A stretch of DNA of 64,000 bases from the NCBI GenBank assembly GCA_039177555.1, contig JBCDFV010000018.1, positions 1 to 64,000 of the forward strand, given 5' to 3'. Under the pieces are notes generated by a model that saw only the letters and a list, made by a program, of their open reading frames with translations, was not told the DNA's origin and ran no database searches. This document shows, piece after piece, positions 36,031 to 45,003 of the stretch. Positions within the stretch are counted from its first letter, which is position 1; the number at the start of each line of letters is the position of its first letter. The DNA comes from JANQGH01 sp039177555 (GTDB lineage Bacteria > Pseudomonadota > Alphaproteobacteria > DSM-16000 > Inquilinaceae). Position numbers and translations under genes: made by a program.

Positions 36031-37503
36031 TCAGAGGCCCAGCATCGGCCGGATCACGAAATAGACCATGCCCGAGACCACCACGATGGCGAAGACGTTC
36101 AGCCACAAACCGGCACGCGCCATGTCGCCGATCCGCAGACCCTCGTAGGAAAAGACGATGGCGTTGGAGGGGGTCGCGACCGGCATCATGAAGGCCATCG
36201 AGGCCGCGAACGCGACGGGCAGTGCCAGCAGGCGCGGATCGAGCCCCAGGCCGACCGCAACGGCCGCGAGCACGGGCAGGAACGTGGCCGTCGTGGCCGT
36301 GTTGGAGGTGAGTTCGGTTGCGAACACGATCACCGTCGTGATGACCACGATCAGAACGAAGGTTGAAACCTGGAACCCCGCGACCGAGGCGCCGATCCAA
36401 GCCGCCAAGCCCGTCTCCTGAAAGCCCTGGGCCAACGCGAGGCCGCCGCCGAACAGGATCAGCACGCTCCAGGGCAGCGCCTTCGCGGTATCCCAATCGA
36501 GCGCAAAGCGGCCTTTCGAGAGCGAAAGCGGCACTGCGAAGAGCACGATCGCGGCGGCGATAACAATCGAGGTGTCGCTGATGGGCAGGCCCGTGAGGGC
36601 GGCAATCGGCTGGCGGAAGACCCAGCCGAAGGCGGTCAGCGCGAAGGTCGCGCCAACGATCTTCTCATGCAGGCTCATCGGACCCAGGGCCGCGATCTGG
36701 TCGCGAATGGCATCGCTGGCATCGCCGATTTGGATGTCGCGCGGCGGATAGAGAACGCCGGTCAAAAGCAGCCAGCACAGCGGCAGCATGACGATCGTCA
36801 GCGGCAGGCCTAGCTGCATCCACTGGAAGAAGCTGATCTGAAGGCCGTATTCGCCTTCCAGCGTGCTGGCCAGCAGCGCGTTGGGCGCGGTGCCGATCAA
36901 CGTGCTGACCCCGCCGATGGACGAGGCGTAGGCAATGCCCAGCATCAGCGCGACGCCGAAGCCGCGCACGGCGGCCTGATCGTCGCAGCGCTGGCCGACG
37001 AAGCCGATGACGGAGATGCCGACAGTGAACATCAGCATGGCCGCCCCCGGATTCGAAATCCACATAGACAGGAACGCCGTCGCCAGCATGAAGCCGAGAA
37101 TGATGCGGCGCGGGCTGCCGCCGATCAGGTTCACGATATGCAGGGCCAATCGGCGGTGCAGCCCGGCCGACTGTATGGCCATCGCCAGCATGAAGCCGCC
37201 GAGGAACAGGAAAATCAGCGGATGGCCGTAATCCTCGGTCACCGCCCGAATGGGCGCGATCTCGTAGACCGGCATTACCACGATCGGCACAAGGGCCGTG
37301 GCGGCCAGGGGCAAGGCTTCCGTCAGCCACCAGATCGCCATCCACGTCGCCAGGGAGACCAGCCGCCAGGCCTCCGGCGGCATGCCCTCGGGCGCGGGCA
37401 GCAGCATCAGGATCACCGACGCGGCCGGACCCGCGATCAACACGAAGAGCTTGCGGGCCGGACGGGCAGCCGGGCGCTCACCCGCGGGCGACACATCGGT
37501 CAT
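36031..37503 (-). CDS. SLC13/DASS-family anion transporter
   Basis: The 490-residue inner-membrane protein has about twelve helices and the two family signatures: SNPGAAMLMFTVGISVIGF in the first half and ELTSNTATTATFLPVLAAVA with MPVATPSNAIVFSYEGLRIG in the second. Members import dicarboxylates, sulfate or related anions, usually with sodium. The start at 37503 (MTDVSPAGER) has GAGGAG upstream; 37587 is open but less likely. It ends 22 bases after the convergent LacI gene end, so it is probably a separate unit. Confidence 0.9.
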   Translation of the reverse strand: MTDVSPAGERPAARPARKLFVLIAGPAASVILMLLPAPEGMPPEAWRLVSLATWMAIWWLTEALPLAATALVPIVVMPVYEIAPIRAVTEDYGHPLIFLFLGGFMLAMAIQSAGLHRRLALHIVNLIGGSPRRIILGFMLATAFLSMWISNPGAAMLMFTVGISVIGFVGQRCDDQAAVRGFGVALMLGIAYASSIGGVSTLIGTAPNALLASTLEGEYGLQISFFQWMQLGLPLTIVMLPLCWLLLTGVLYPPRDIQIGDASDAIRDQIAALGPMSLHEKIVGATFALTAFGWVFRQPIAALTGLPISDTSIVIAAAIVLFAVPLSLSKGRFALDWDTAKALPWSVLILFGGGLALAQGFQETGLAAWIGASVAGFQVSTFVLIVVITTVIVFATELTSNTATTATFLPVLAAVAVGLGLDPRLLALPVAFAASMAFMMPVATPSNAIVFSYEGLRIGDMARAGLWLNVFAIVVVSGMVYFVIRPMLGL

Positions 37504-37780
37504 TTGGCGATCTCCTCGTCGGAAGGCACAAGGCAGGGGAGCCCCGAACCAATAGGCCGTCAAGGTAGCGAGCGGATTCGCCTGCAATCGAAGTCAGGGC
37601 TGAAGACTCTCAGCATCCGCGCTGGCACGCTGGTAGACGTGCAGCATGCACGCACGGTCCGGCGCAAGAACCGCTGGCGCAACGTCGTTGGCCCTTCTGC
37701 CCTGCCCCACACGATGTTGCGACCAGCCTGCCGGTCAATTATGTTCATTTTGAATACACCGCCAAACAAAGGGGCTTGCC

Positions 37781-38041
37781 GTGGCGACCACCAGCCTCAG
37801 CCTTGGGCTGCATTGGGAAGAGTTTGTCAGGGCCGAGGTGCGCAGCGGGCGCTACAAGTCCGCCAGCGAAGTGGTTCGCGCTGCGCTGCGGGAGTTGGAA
37901 GACAAGGGCAAGCGCCTGGAGGCCCTGCGCACTCATCTAGCGGAGGGCGCGGACCAGGCGGCCCGTGGAGACTTCGTCGAGACGTTTGATGTCGAGGCGG
38001 TAATCTCCGGCGCTATCGCAAGGGCCGGCGATGGGCGGTGA
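37781..38041 (+). CDS. parD: ParD-family antitoxin
   Basis: The 86-residue protein starts at a GTG (37781) and has the ribbon-helix-helix ParD pattern: WEEFVRAEVRSGRYKSASEV then VRAALRELEDKGKRLEALR. It would bind its own promoter and neutralise the ParE toxin through the acidic C-terminal half. A TTCA-N3-TGAA inverted repeat at 37744-37754, some 26 bases upstream, is a candidate operator. It overlaps parE by four bases (GTGA). Confidence 0.9.
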   Translation: MATTSLSLGLHWEEFVRAEVRSGRYKSASEVVRAALRELEDKGKRLEALRTHLAEGADQAARGDFVETFDVEAVISGAIARAGDGR

Positions 38042-38331
38042 AGGGCGTTAGGCTAACGCCAAGTGCGCTGCGAGACCTGGAGTCGATCGCCGATTACACG
38101 CTCGACCAATGGGGGCACGATCAAATGGCCCACTATCTGCGTAAACTCAATGGTCGGTTCGAATGGCTCGCCCGCAATCCGTTACTCGGCCGGGCCAGAG
38201 ACGATATCGGGAAGGACTATCGCTGCTTTCCGGAAGGCGAGCATCTCGTCTTCTACATCGTCGGGAAAGACCACATCACGATCATTGGACTGCCGCATCG
38301 GGCGATGGATATCGGCGGCTTCTTTGTCTGA
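38038..38331 (+). CDS. parE: ParE-family toxin
   Basis: The 97-residue protein starts at a GTG that overlaps the antitoxin stop. It has the RelE/ParE fold pattern: VRLTPSALRDLESIADYTLD, then GRFEWLARNPLLGRARDDI and a C-terminal EGEHLVFYIVGKDHITIIGL strand. ParE toxins inhibit DNA gyrase. The pair looks intact. Confidence 0.9.
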   Translation: MKGVRLTPSALRDLESIADYTLDQWGHDQMAHYLRKLNGRFEWLARNPLLGRARDDIGKDYRCFPEGEHLVFYIVGKDHITIIGLPHRAMDIGGFFV

Positions 38332-38360
38332 TGCCAATTCCAAGCCGGGAGAGCAGAGGA

Positions 38361-38921
38361 ATGGTTCGAACCGAGCGCGAGAAAATGGTCGCGGGAGAGT
38401 GGTACACATGCATCGACGACGAGCTGGAGCGATTGCGCCGGCGCGCCCGCAACGCGGTCCATCAGCACAACACGATGCCTCCGGACGAACGCGGCGCCGT
38501 GGGCGCGGCGCTCGCCGACCTGTTCGGCAGTGTCGCAGGAGACATCTTCATCGAGGCGCCGTTTCATTGCGCCTACGGCTTCAACCTCCATTTCGATCGA
38601 AACATCTATCTGAACGCCGGCTGCGTGATCCTCGATACGGCCCCGGTTTCGATCGGTGCCGGCACGATGTTCGGGCCCGGCGTCCACATCTATTGTCCGG
38701 AACATCACGGCGAGGTGGAGAGACGGCGCGCCGGGCTTGAAATCGCCCGGCCCGTCCGGATCGGCGCGGATGTCTGGGTCGGCGGCCGGGCGGTGATCCT
38801 CGGCGGCGTGACGATCGGCGACGGCGCCATCGTCGGCGCGGGTTCAGTCGTTACCAAAAGCGTGCCGGCGCACGCGACCGTCGTCGGCAATCCGGCCAAG
38901 CCGGTCGGCAGCCCCCGATAA
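38361..38921 (+). CDS. Left-handed beta-helix O-acetyltransferase (maltose/galactoside type)
   Basis: The 186-residue protein has the Mac N-terminal helix (EREKMVAGEWYTCIDDEL) and a hexapeptide-repeat helix domain with FNLHFDRNIYLNAGCVILDT and VRIGADVWVGGRAVILGGVT. It is a full-length maltose- or galactoside-type acetyltransferase using acetyl-CoA. AGAGGA lies directly before the ATG at 38361; longer frames from 38163 are rejected. It lies 30 bases after parE. Confidence 0.92.
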   Translation: MVRTEREKMVAGEWYTCIDDELERLRRRARNAVHQHNTMPPDERGAVGAALADLFGSVAGDIFIEAPFHCAYGFNLHFDRNIYLNAGCVILDTAPVSIGAGTMFGPGVHIYCPEHHGEVERRRAGLEIARPVRIGADVWVGGRAVILGGVTIGDGAIVGAGSVVTKSVPAHATVVGNPAKPVGSPR

Positions 38922-38940
38922 GCCGACGACCTTCCGACCC

Positions 38941-39534
38941 TCAGCCAGAATCGCGCACCAGAGACCTGCGGGCGAGTTCCTTCATCGTCTCGATGTACTG
39001 GCCTTGAGACCAGCCACAGTCTTGAACCAACTGTTCCCAATTGCGAACGGACAACAGCGTCCATAGCAGATCGGTCGCCTCCTCCACCGATCGATCCGGC
39101 GTTAGCGTGCCGTCCCGAGCCAGGGCCCTGACGGCGGCCTCACAGCCCTGGCGGACCGCCTGCATTCTGTCCGACCAGGCGGCGGCGGCTTCTTCGTCCG
39201 TGTTCTCCATGGCGAGCAGGGCCTTGGCCATGCCGTAGATCTCGGGGATGTAGTTACCCCAGGCCTCGATAAAGGCGGACAGCCGTTCGACGCCCGTTGT
39301 CGCGCTGCGGCTTGCCGCGAGCCGCTTATCGACATGCTTGACCTCGTCCAGATACAGCGTGGTCGCGACCAGCAGTTCGGCGCGGGTCGGGAAGTGCAGG
39401 TAGACCGCTTGGCGGCTGATGCCCGCCTCTCTTGCAATGTCGGCCATGCGCACCCCTTCGGCCTGACCGGACTCCAAGAGCCGCCAGGCCGCCTCAAGAA
39501 TGCGCGTTCGCGTCATCGGTTTTTCACTTGACAT
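38941..39534 (-). CDS. TetR-family transcriptional regulator
   Basis: The 197-residue protein has a standard helix-turn-helix: MADIAREAGISRQAVYLHFP with TRAELLVATTLYL. Its own start codon lies inside the first of three TTGAC-type palindromes (39528-39583), which strongly suggests autorepression together with control of the divergent reductase gene. The ligand domain has no family-specific motif I can name. Confidence 0.9.
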   Translation of the reverse strand: MSSEKPMTRTRILEAAWRLLESGQAEGVRMADIAREAGISRQAVYLHFPTRAELLVATTLYLDEVKHVDKRLAASRSATTGVERLSAFIEAWGNYIPEIYGMAKALLAMENTDEEAAAAWSDRMQAVRQGCEAAVRALARDGTLTPDRSVEEATDLLWTLLSVRNWEQLVQDCGWSQGQYIETMKELARRSLVRDSG

Positions 39535-39583
39535 GGTGTCAATCTAGTGCCACTTGACGCCATGTCAATTGACACGGTGTCAA
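39528..39583. promoter_or_regulatory. Three tandem TTGACR-N3-TGTCAA operators
   Basis: TTGACATGGTGTCAA (39528-39542), TTGACGCCATGTCAA (39554-39568) and TTGACACGGTGTCAA (39569-39583) are 15-base inverted repeats in the divergent promoter of a TetR gene and a flavodoxin-fold reductase gene. The second and third abut; the first covers the TetR start codon. Triplication implies cooperative binding. Confidence 0.75.
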
Positions 39584-39614
39584 GTGACAGGATGTTTAGC
39601 GAAAGGAACAGACA

Positions 39615-40199
39615 ATGACGAAGCGGGTTTTCATCTGGGTTGCCCATCCAAGGGCGGGGTCCCTGTGCGAAGGCATTGCCGACGCCTATCAGGCCGGGGT
39701 CGAGAAGGCCGGCGGCCAAGTGCGGCGTATGGATCTCGGGACCATGTCGTTCGACATGAACTTCGAAGGCTACGGCAATGACGCGCCGCCTTTGGAACCA
39801 GATTTGGCCGCCTGGCAGGACGCAATCGCGTGGTCCGATCACGTGTTTTTCGTGCATCCCTATTGGTGGGGTGCGATGCCGACGAAGGCGAAGGCCGTGC
39901 TCGATCGCGCGCTGACGCCTGGGTTCGCCTTCAAGTATCACCGCAAGGGCGTGGCCTGGGACAAGTTGCTGGCCGGCAAGACGGCGGACGCGATCATCAC
40001 CTCCGACACCCCGCCACTGCTTGACACTATCCTCTACCGCAAGCCGGCGCGCCGCGTGATCAAGAACCAGGTGCTGGGCTTTTGCGGCATTCAGGCGAGA
40101 AAGATCATCCAGTTCGGCTCGGTCAAGCTGGCAGGCCCGAAGAAGATCGCGGGCTGGGTTGGCCGCGCCGAGCGTCTTGGCGCCAGCGCCGCCGCCTAA
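39615..40199 (+). CDS. Flavodoxin-fold NAD(P)H oxidoreductase (KefF/MdaB-like)
   Basis: The 194-residue protein has the quinone oxidoreductase pattern: VFIWVAHPRAGSLCEGIADA, then the FMN-contact loop FFVHPYWWGAMPTKAKAVLD and FAFKYHRKG. It should reduce quinones or a related electrophile with NAD(P)H and FMN in the cytoplasm. It is divergent from a TetR gene with three operators in between and is followed 43 bases later by a DUF1772 gene, so the three genes form an inducible stress-type module. Confidence 0.9.
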   Translation: MTKRVFIWVAHPRAGSLCEGIADAYQAGVEKAGGQVRRMDLGTMSFDMNFEGYGNDAPPLEPDLAAWQDAIAWSDHVFFVHPYWWGAMPTKAKAVLDRALTPGFAFKYHRKGVAWDKLLAGKTADAIITSDTPPLLDTILYRKPARRVIKNQVLGFCGIQARKIIQFGSVKLAGPKKIAGWVGRAERLGASAAA

Positions 40200-40242
40200 C
40201 GCCACCTCTCAAACCGCCGCAACCAAAACCCCGGAGGGAACC

Positions 40243-40734
40243 ATGTTTGCCGATTGGATCGTCTACGCCTGTGTCATCGCCGCGCTGGCCAGCGGCCTTA
40301 TTGCCGGCGTGTTTCTGACGTTTTCGGACTTTGTCATGAGATCGCTGATCGCCGCCCATCCCGAAGGCGGCATCGAAGCCATGCAGAACATCAACCGCAA
40401 GGTCTACGGGTCGGTGTTTCTGGTGCTGTTCATGACGATGGCGCCCCTATCGGTCGCGCTGGCCGTCTATGCCAGCCTGGCCGCCACCGGTACCGCCGCA
40501 GCCTGGATCGTTGCCGGCGCGGCAATCTATGTGATCGGCGTCTTTCTGGTCACGATTGCGTGCAATGTCCCGATGAACAAGCGGCTGGACCGGATGGACC
40601 ACGCTGCCCGCGAGACCGCCGACTATTGGCGCGCCTATGGCTCGGTCTGGACCCGCTGGAACCATGTGCGGACGGTTGGATCGCTGGCGACCAGCGTTTG
40701 CTTTCTTGTCGCCGGCGTCACGCTGGCCCAATAG
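40243..40734 (+). CDS. DUF1772 (anthrone oxygenase-like) membrane protein
   Basis: The 163-residue protein has four hydrophobic helices and the DUF1772 motifs GVFLTFSDFVMRSL, AMQNINRKVYGSVFLVLFM, CNVPMNKRLD and YWRAYGSVWTRWNHVRTVGS. The family includes anthrone oxygenases and small membrane proteins of unknown role. GGAGGGAACC precedes the ATG at 40243. It is the second gene of the TetR-controlled unit. Confidence 0.85.
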   Translation: MFADWIVYACVIAALASGLIAGVFLTFSDFVMRSLIAAHPEGGIEAMQNINRKVYGSVFLVLFMTMAPLSVALAVYASLAATGTAAAWIVAGAAIYVIGVFLVTIACNVPMNKRLDRMDHAARETADYWRAYGSVWTRWNHVRTVGSLATSVCFLVAGVTLAQ

Positions 40735-40819
40735 GCCAAGTCGGCGACAAGCCGGCCGACGGTTTAAGCCGCCTTGTCGAACGGTGACAGGCCACAAAAA
40801 TCCTGACCGCGGCCGAGCC

Positions 40820-42049
40820 CTAGTTCACCGGTACCCGTTCCAGGCGCCGGAAGCGGGGTTCGGCGCGCAGGCCCACAAATTCCGGATAGCCGCCGACCCA
40901 GCCGAGAGAGGCCGAGCCCTGGTCGGTGCAGTCCTGCAGCATATCAAGCGCCTCGCCAAACATACCCGTGCGCGCATAGGTCAGCGCGACGATGCGACGT
41001 GCCGCCTCAGGGCGCTGCGCCAGACCCTCTGCCAGCTCGCGGGCGCGAAGAACCTCGCCCTGCGCCATGTGGCAAGCCGCAGCGGTAACAATGCCGCGCA
41101 CGCTGTTGTTGCCGAGATGGCTGCTTAGCCCCAAGGCGATGCCGGCCCTTTTCTGCCGCGTCGCAGCCTCCTCATGGCGTCCCAGACCACGCAGCGCGGA
41201 GGCTGCCAGATGGTGGCAGTGATAGTCGTCGCCGCCCAAGCGTGCGGCGCGGTCAAGCAACAGGGCGGCGGTTTCGAATTCGCCCGCCATGATGCAAATC
41301 CGGCCGAGATAATAATGTGCGTCGAACGACGCCGAATCGACGGTCAGCGCCGCCAGGCAGGCCTGCTTGGCCTGATCCAGCGATCCGGCACAGAAGAGGG
41401 TCAAGCCCCTGGCGCATAGCGCCTCGGCACAACGCGAGTCGAGTTCGAGAGCCATCTGGCTGACGGCCAGCGCTTCATCGAGTTGATCCCGGCCGCCTCC
41501 GTAAAAGCCAACGACATGCGCCAGGGTCGTGGCCAACAAGGCCGTTGCCGGCGCAAAATGTGGGCTCTCGTCCATCGAGACGCGCAGCAGGGTCATCGTT
41601 TCGGTCAACGAGGTCAGGCCACCCCGTTCGAACGTGTCGTACGCCGCGAGATAGGTGGTGTAACCGTTCAGCGAGATCGAGGCTGGCAGCGCCTTGGCCA
41701 GGCCGGGCAAAGCCAACGTCGTCTCTTGATCGCGCTGCACCGGGCTGGCCAGGCGATAGCCATGCTTGGGGATGGTTTCGATATGCCGGGGCCCGCCGCG
41801 CTGGTCGCCCAACGCACGCCGAAGTTCGGAAATCGCGTGCGTCAGCACCTCTTCGCCAACGGTCACTGTCGGCCAGACCTGGTCCAGCAGCATGTCGCGG
41901 GTGCACACGCCGCCATCGGCGTCAGCCAAGGCGGACAACACGGCCGCAGCCTTCGGCGATATCCGCCGCTCAGCCGATCCGTTCGTCAGGCGCCGTCGAT
42001 CCGGGTCGAATGTCCAGGCGCCAATCTTCAAGGTCGAGGATTGGTCCAT
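40820..42049 (-). CDS. CadC-type winged-helix regulator with TPR repeats
   Basis: The 409-residue protein has an N-terminal OmpR-type winged helix (about residues 8-105: GGVCTRDMLLDQVWPTVTV, LRRALGDQRGGPRHIETIP and KHGYRL) followed by a TPR-like helical array (about 130-405, including FDAHYYLGRICIMAGEFETA). There is no receiver domain and no membrane segment, so it is a soluble one-component regulator. The targets are unknown; the nearest divergent gene is the secreted protein at 42977. Confidence 0.85.
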   Translation of the reverse strand: MDQSSTLKIGAWTFDPDRRRLTNGSAERRISPKAAAVLSALADADGGVCTRDMLLDQVWPTVTVGEEVLTHAISELRRALGDQRGGPRHIETIPKHGYRLASPVQRDQETTLALPGLAKALPASISLNGYTTYLAAYDTFERGGLTSLTETMTLLRVSMDESPHFAPATALLATTLAHVVGFYGGGRDQLDEALAVSQMALELDSRCAEALCARGLTLFCAGSLDQAKQACLAALTVDSASFDAHYYLGRICIMAGEFETAALLLDRAARLGGDDYHCHHLAASALRGLGRHEEAATRQKRAGIALGLSSHLGNNSVRGIVTAAACHMAQGEVLRARELAEGLAQRPEAARRIVALTYARTGMFGEALDMLQDCTDQGSASLGWVGGYPEFVGLRAEPRFRRLERVPVN

Positions 42050-42225
42050 GTCCTAATACAACGTCGATTAGCGTGAAGGTATTGTTAAAGTCAGCTCTCT
42101 TAATCAAAGAGGCGCAACGGCGCGAGCGAAATTCGGGCTCAAGGCCCCCCGCTCAAGCAAATGTGTTCAACAGTTGAAGGCCCGCGCGCCACCAACAGCC
42201 TGTGTTTCAGAACCGGTCGTCAACG

Positions 42226-42813
42226 TCAGTGACCGCGGTCACGATTGGGATAGAGCCAAAAGGCCAGCAGCCGGATGAAACGGGGCATGATGACGTAGGT
42301 CATGAGCGCCACGACAATCGCAACTGCCACGGCTACCTGAAGCAGCGCCGGTAATGAGCCGAAACCTGGGACAAACCCCATGACCACGCGCACGACCTCT
42401 ATTGTCGGAAACAGCGCGACAAATGTCGTGATGGCCATTTTGTAGGCCGGAGGCCGGCCTTGGGCATTGGCGGAAGCTGGAAGTGTGAACCAGGTTTCCA
42501 GTCCGGTCAGCCAGGTCAAGTGGGGCTTTCCCTCGGTGAAATGGTTGGCGACCTCGATCAACTTGGTATGAACGTCCGACGCCTCCCAAGCACGCAGATG
42601 CTGCTCGCTGTCGAACAAGCAGACAATCCGATAGGCCTGCTGTTCCGGTGGCGACGGGCGGATCACATGTGAACTGCTGTAGCCCGGCGCTTGGCGCATC
42701 GCAGCCCCGAGCTCGTCGATCACCTTTTCCAGTCGGTCTTCGTAACCGGCCTTTGGGACGCGCTCGATGATCTTGATTGCGGTCTGACTACCGTGTTTGG
42801 CGTCTTCTGCCAC
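42226..42813 (-). CDS. Antibiotic biosynthesis monooxygenase domain fused to a membrane tail
   Basis: The 195-residue protein has a dimeric alpha-beta-barrel monooxygenase-type domain at residues 10-110 (IKIIERVPKAGYEDRLEKVI, YRIVCLFDSEQHLRAWEAS) and two hydrophobic segments at about 126-145 and 155-178, with a short basic tail. The fused layout is known in a subgroup of ABM proteins; no reaction is assigned. It lies upstream of the CadC-type regulator on the same strand with a 176-base gap. Confidence 0.78.
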   Translation of the reverse strand: MAEDAKHGSQTAIKIIERVPKAGYEDRLEKVIDELGAAMRQAPGYSSSHVIRPSPPEQQAYRIVCLFDSEQHLRAWEASDVHTKLIEVANHFTEGKPHLTWLTGLETWFTLPASANAQGRPPAYKMAITTFVALFPTIEVVRVVMGFVPGFGSLPALLQVAVAVAIVVALMTYVIMPRFIRLLAFWLYPNRDRGH

Positions 42814-42976
42814 GCTCCGCCCCTCCTTCCAATCGGCGTTGCGCTACCGCGCGAACGGGCTTAACGCCGCAACAGATTGATCATGACTGTTTGCAACTAA
42901 GCTCTGTAGCATACCAGCGGCAAGCCCGCCCGGCCAAACCGCCACGGCGGAACAGACGCTCAAAACCGAGGAAAAC

Positions 42977-43516
42977 ATGTCGAAACCGTGGATTTGTCTT
43001 TCCGATCATCCTGGAAAAGCACTGCTGGCCGCCTTGGGCATCGCCGCCGGCCTCGCCAGCACGGCCGCCGCGCAGGACGCGCCGCTGTCCGACTGCTTCG
43101 ACGCCGTCGGTACCTACATTGCGGAGAAGACGGTCGCCTCGGGCGATGCCGGCCCCAGCCTGATATCGCTGACCAACGGTGGCCACGCCTTCCTGGTCGA
43201 TGCCAACCAGGCCGGTGTCGAAGGCTACGCGCCGTTTTCCGACGGGCTGGGCGCCTGGCGCTGTGTCGCGGCCGACCTTGACACCATCCACATCCATGCG
43301 ACGGTCATGGACTTTACCTTCGTCACCGCCGACCACCCCGAACAGCAGATCGCCCGCCTCGATTACACGGTCGCGTACGATGTGGAGTCCGAAGTGTTCC
43401 AGGGCACGGCGGAGCTTTACTTTCTGCCGCTGCACAGCGACCCGACCGACCGCGACGCCCTGCCGGAGCCGGCCTTGACCATCGACCTGACCGGCGTGCG
43501 CGTGACCGCGTTCTGA
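42977..43516 (+). CDS. Secreted hypothetical protein, 179 residues
   Basis: The N-terminus is a Sec signal peptide (hydrophobic ALLAALGIAAGLASTAAA, residues 16-33, cut near AAAQ). The mature part is about 146 residues with two Cys (CFDAVGTY, WRCVAADL), which may form a disulfide in the periplasm, and beta-rich segments. I recognise no family. Its start follows an A-rich stretch; no strong ribosome site is visible. Confidence 0.6.
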   Translation: MSKPWICLSDHPGKALLAALGIAAGLASTAAAQDAPLSDCFDAVGTYIAEKTVASGDAGPSLISLTNGGHAFLVDANQAGVEGYAPFSDGLGAWRCVAADLDTIHIHATVMDFTFVTADHPEQQIARLDYTVAYDVESEVFQGTAELYFLPLHSDPTDRDALPEPALTIDLTGVRVTAF

Positions 43517-43664
43517 AGGCGCCGCGATGGGGATGATGCCCGACCGGCCAACCAGACCCACCGTCGGCTCTAGCTGTCCATAGTCTTTGCATTCCAGGCC
43601 TGCTTGGCTAGGCTCGATTCTGCGAATTCCAGTCACCGGCGGTCATTGCTTCGGAAAGGGCGTC

Positions 43665-44786
43665 ATGCTCTCGATCATCCGGTCCGAGCTGCCATTCATC
43701 GCCGGGGTCGCGACCCTCGCGGTGCTGTGGACCGTCGGATCGGGCCTGCTTGCCGATCTGGCAAACCCGATCGTCACGCCGCTGGTCTTTCTGTGGATCT
43801 TCGCGGTCATGGTCTGGGGGGCCTTCAGTGTCGTCAGCCATGCCGACGCCCTGGCCGAGCTTCTGGGCGAGCCACTTGGCACGCTGGTTCTCACATTGTC
43901 GATCGTGGGCATCGAGGTCTCGCTGATCACCGCCATCATGCTGGCCGGTGAAGGCGCGCCGACGCTGGCCCGCGACACAATGTTCGCCGTCTTGATGATC
44001 GTGCTGAACGGCATGGTCGGGGTCGCCCTGCTGGTCGGCGGGTTTCGCCACCGGGAACAGACGTTCAACCTGCAAGGCGCCCAGGCCTTTCTGGCCGTGC
44101 TGGTACCGCTGTCGGTCGTCATTCTGATCCTGCCGAACTTCACAGTCTCAACACCCGACCCGACCCTATCGCCTTTGCAGGCGACGCTCTTTGCCCTGTT
44201 CACCCTTGCGCTCTACGCGGTTTTCCTGGCGATCCAGACGGTCCGTCACCGCAGCTTCTTTGTGCAGCCCGGCACGGACGTGACGATGGAAAGCCGCGCC
44301 GATGCCATTCATCGCGATCGCCCGGCCATTACCCGGACGCCGGGCTATCACGCCGTGTTTCTGGTGCTGACACTGGTTCCCATTGTCTTGCTGTCGAAGG
44401 ACCTGGCGGTGATAGTCGATTTCGGCATCGAGGTCCTTAGTGCCCCGGCGGCGCTCGGTGGCGTTTTGATCGCCTCGCTAATCCTGGCACCCGAGGCGGT
44501 TTCAGCCCTCAAAGCCGCGCGGACAAACCATCTTCAGCGCTCGGTCAACATCTGCCTGGGTGCTTCGCTGTCGACGATCGGCATGACCGTGCCGGCCGTG
44601 CTCTTGGTCTCGCTTGTGACCGGCCAAGAGCTGTTGTTGGGCTTGTCACAGGTCGGCATGCTGCTGCTGATCCTCACCCTTCTGGTCTGCATCATGACGT
44701 TCGGCGGCAGACGCACCAACATGCTGCAAGGTGCGGTTCACCTCGTCTTGTTCCTGGTGTTTCTGGTGCTGACGATCGCGCCCTGA
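43665..44786 (+). CDS. Ca2+/H+ antiporter, ChaA-like
   Basis: The 373-residue inner-membrane protein has about eleven helices and the two CaCA-type alpha repeats: GIEVSLITAIMLAGEGAPTL and LILAPEAVSALKAARTNHLQ followed by CLGASLSTIGMTVPAVL. Acidic residues in these repeats (Glu in GIEVS, Glu in APEAVS) would bind cation. It should export Ca2+ (and possibly Na+ or K+) for protons. The start at 43665 has GGAAAGGG upstream; 43587 is rejected as outside the family. Confidence 0.9.
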   Translation: MLSIIRSELPFIAGVATLAVLWTVGSGLLADLANPIVTPLVFLWIFAVMVWGAFSVVSHADALAELLGEPLGTLVLTLSIVGIEVSLITAIMLAGEGAPTLARDTMFAVLMIVLNGMVGVALLVGGFRHREQTFNLQGAQAFLAVLVPLSVVILILPNFTVSTPDPTLSPLQATLFALFTLALYAVFLAIQTVRHRSFFVQPGTDVTMESRADAIHRDRPAITRTPGYHAVFLVLTLVPIVLLSKDLAVIVDFGIEVLSAPAALGGVLIASLILAPEAVSALKAARTNHLQRSVNICLGASLSTIGMTVPAVLLVSLVTGQELLLGLSQVGMLLLILTLLVCIMTFGGRRTNMLQGAVHLVLFLVFLVLTIAP

Positions 44787-44826
44787 CCCGATGCCTGTCG
44801 GCCAGCCCAGACCTGATCCGGGTCGC

Positions 44827-45003
44827 TCAGCCGTCGCTATCCGCCCGCTTCGTAACCAGGAAAAAGACTGCTCCGAGCCCGCCGCCGGCCAATAGCCCGA
44901 TGCCCAGCCCCCAAGGCAAGCCGCTGACGCCCCAGCCGAGATGGCCGACGACCGCGCCGAGAATCGCCAGGATAAACGGCGCCAAACATCCCAGGGCCGC
45001 CAT
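44827..45003 (-). CDS. 58-residue membrane protein
   Basis: The frame runs from an ATG at 45003 with AGGAG seven bases upstream to a TGA at 44827. It begins MAALGCLAPFILAILGAVVG and has a second hydrophobic segment (LGIGLLAGGGLGAVFFLV) with a basic end, so two membrane helices separated by a Gly-rich turn. It is convergent with the antiporter gene. No family recognised, but frame, ribosome site and composition are good. Confidence 0.6.
   Translation of the reverse strand: MAALGCLAPFILAILGAVVGHLGWGVSGLPWGLGIGLLAGGGLGAVFFLVTKRADSDG

Noticed and set aside
39528..39583. CRISPR-like repeat array from the three TTGAC repeats
   Set aside because: The units are 15-base palindromes with spacings of 11 and 0 bases in a promoter, without spacers of regular length or cas genes.
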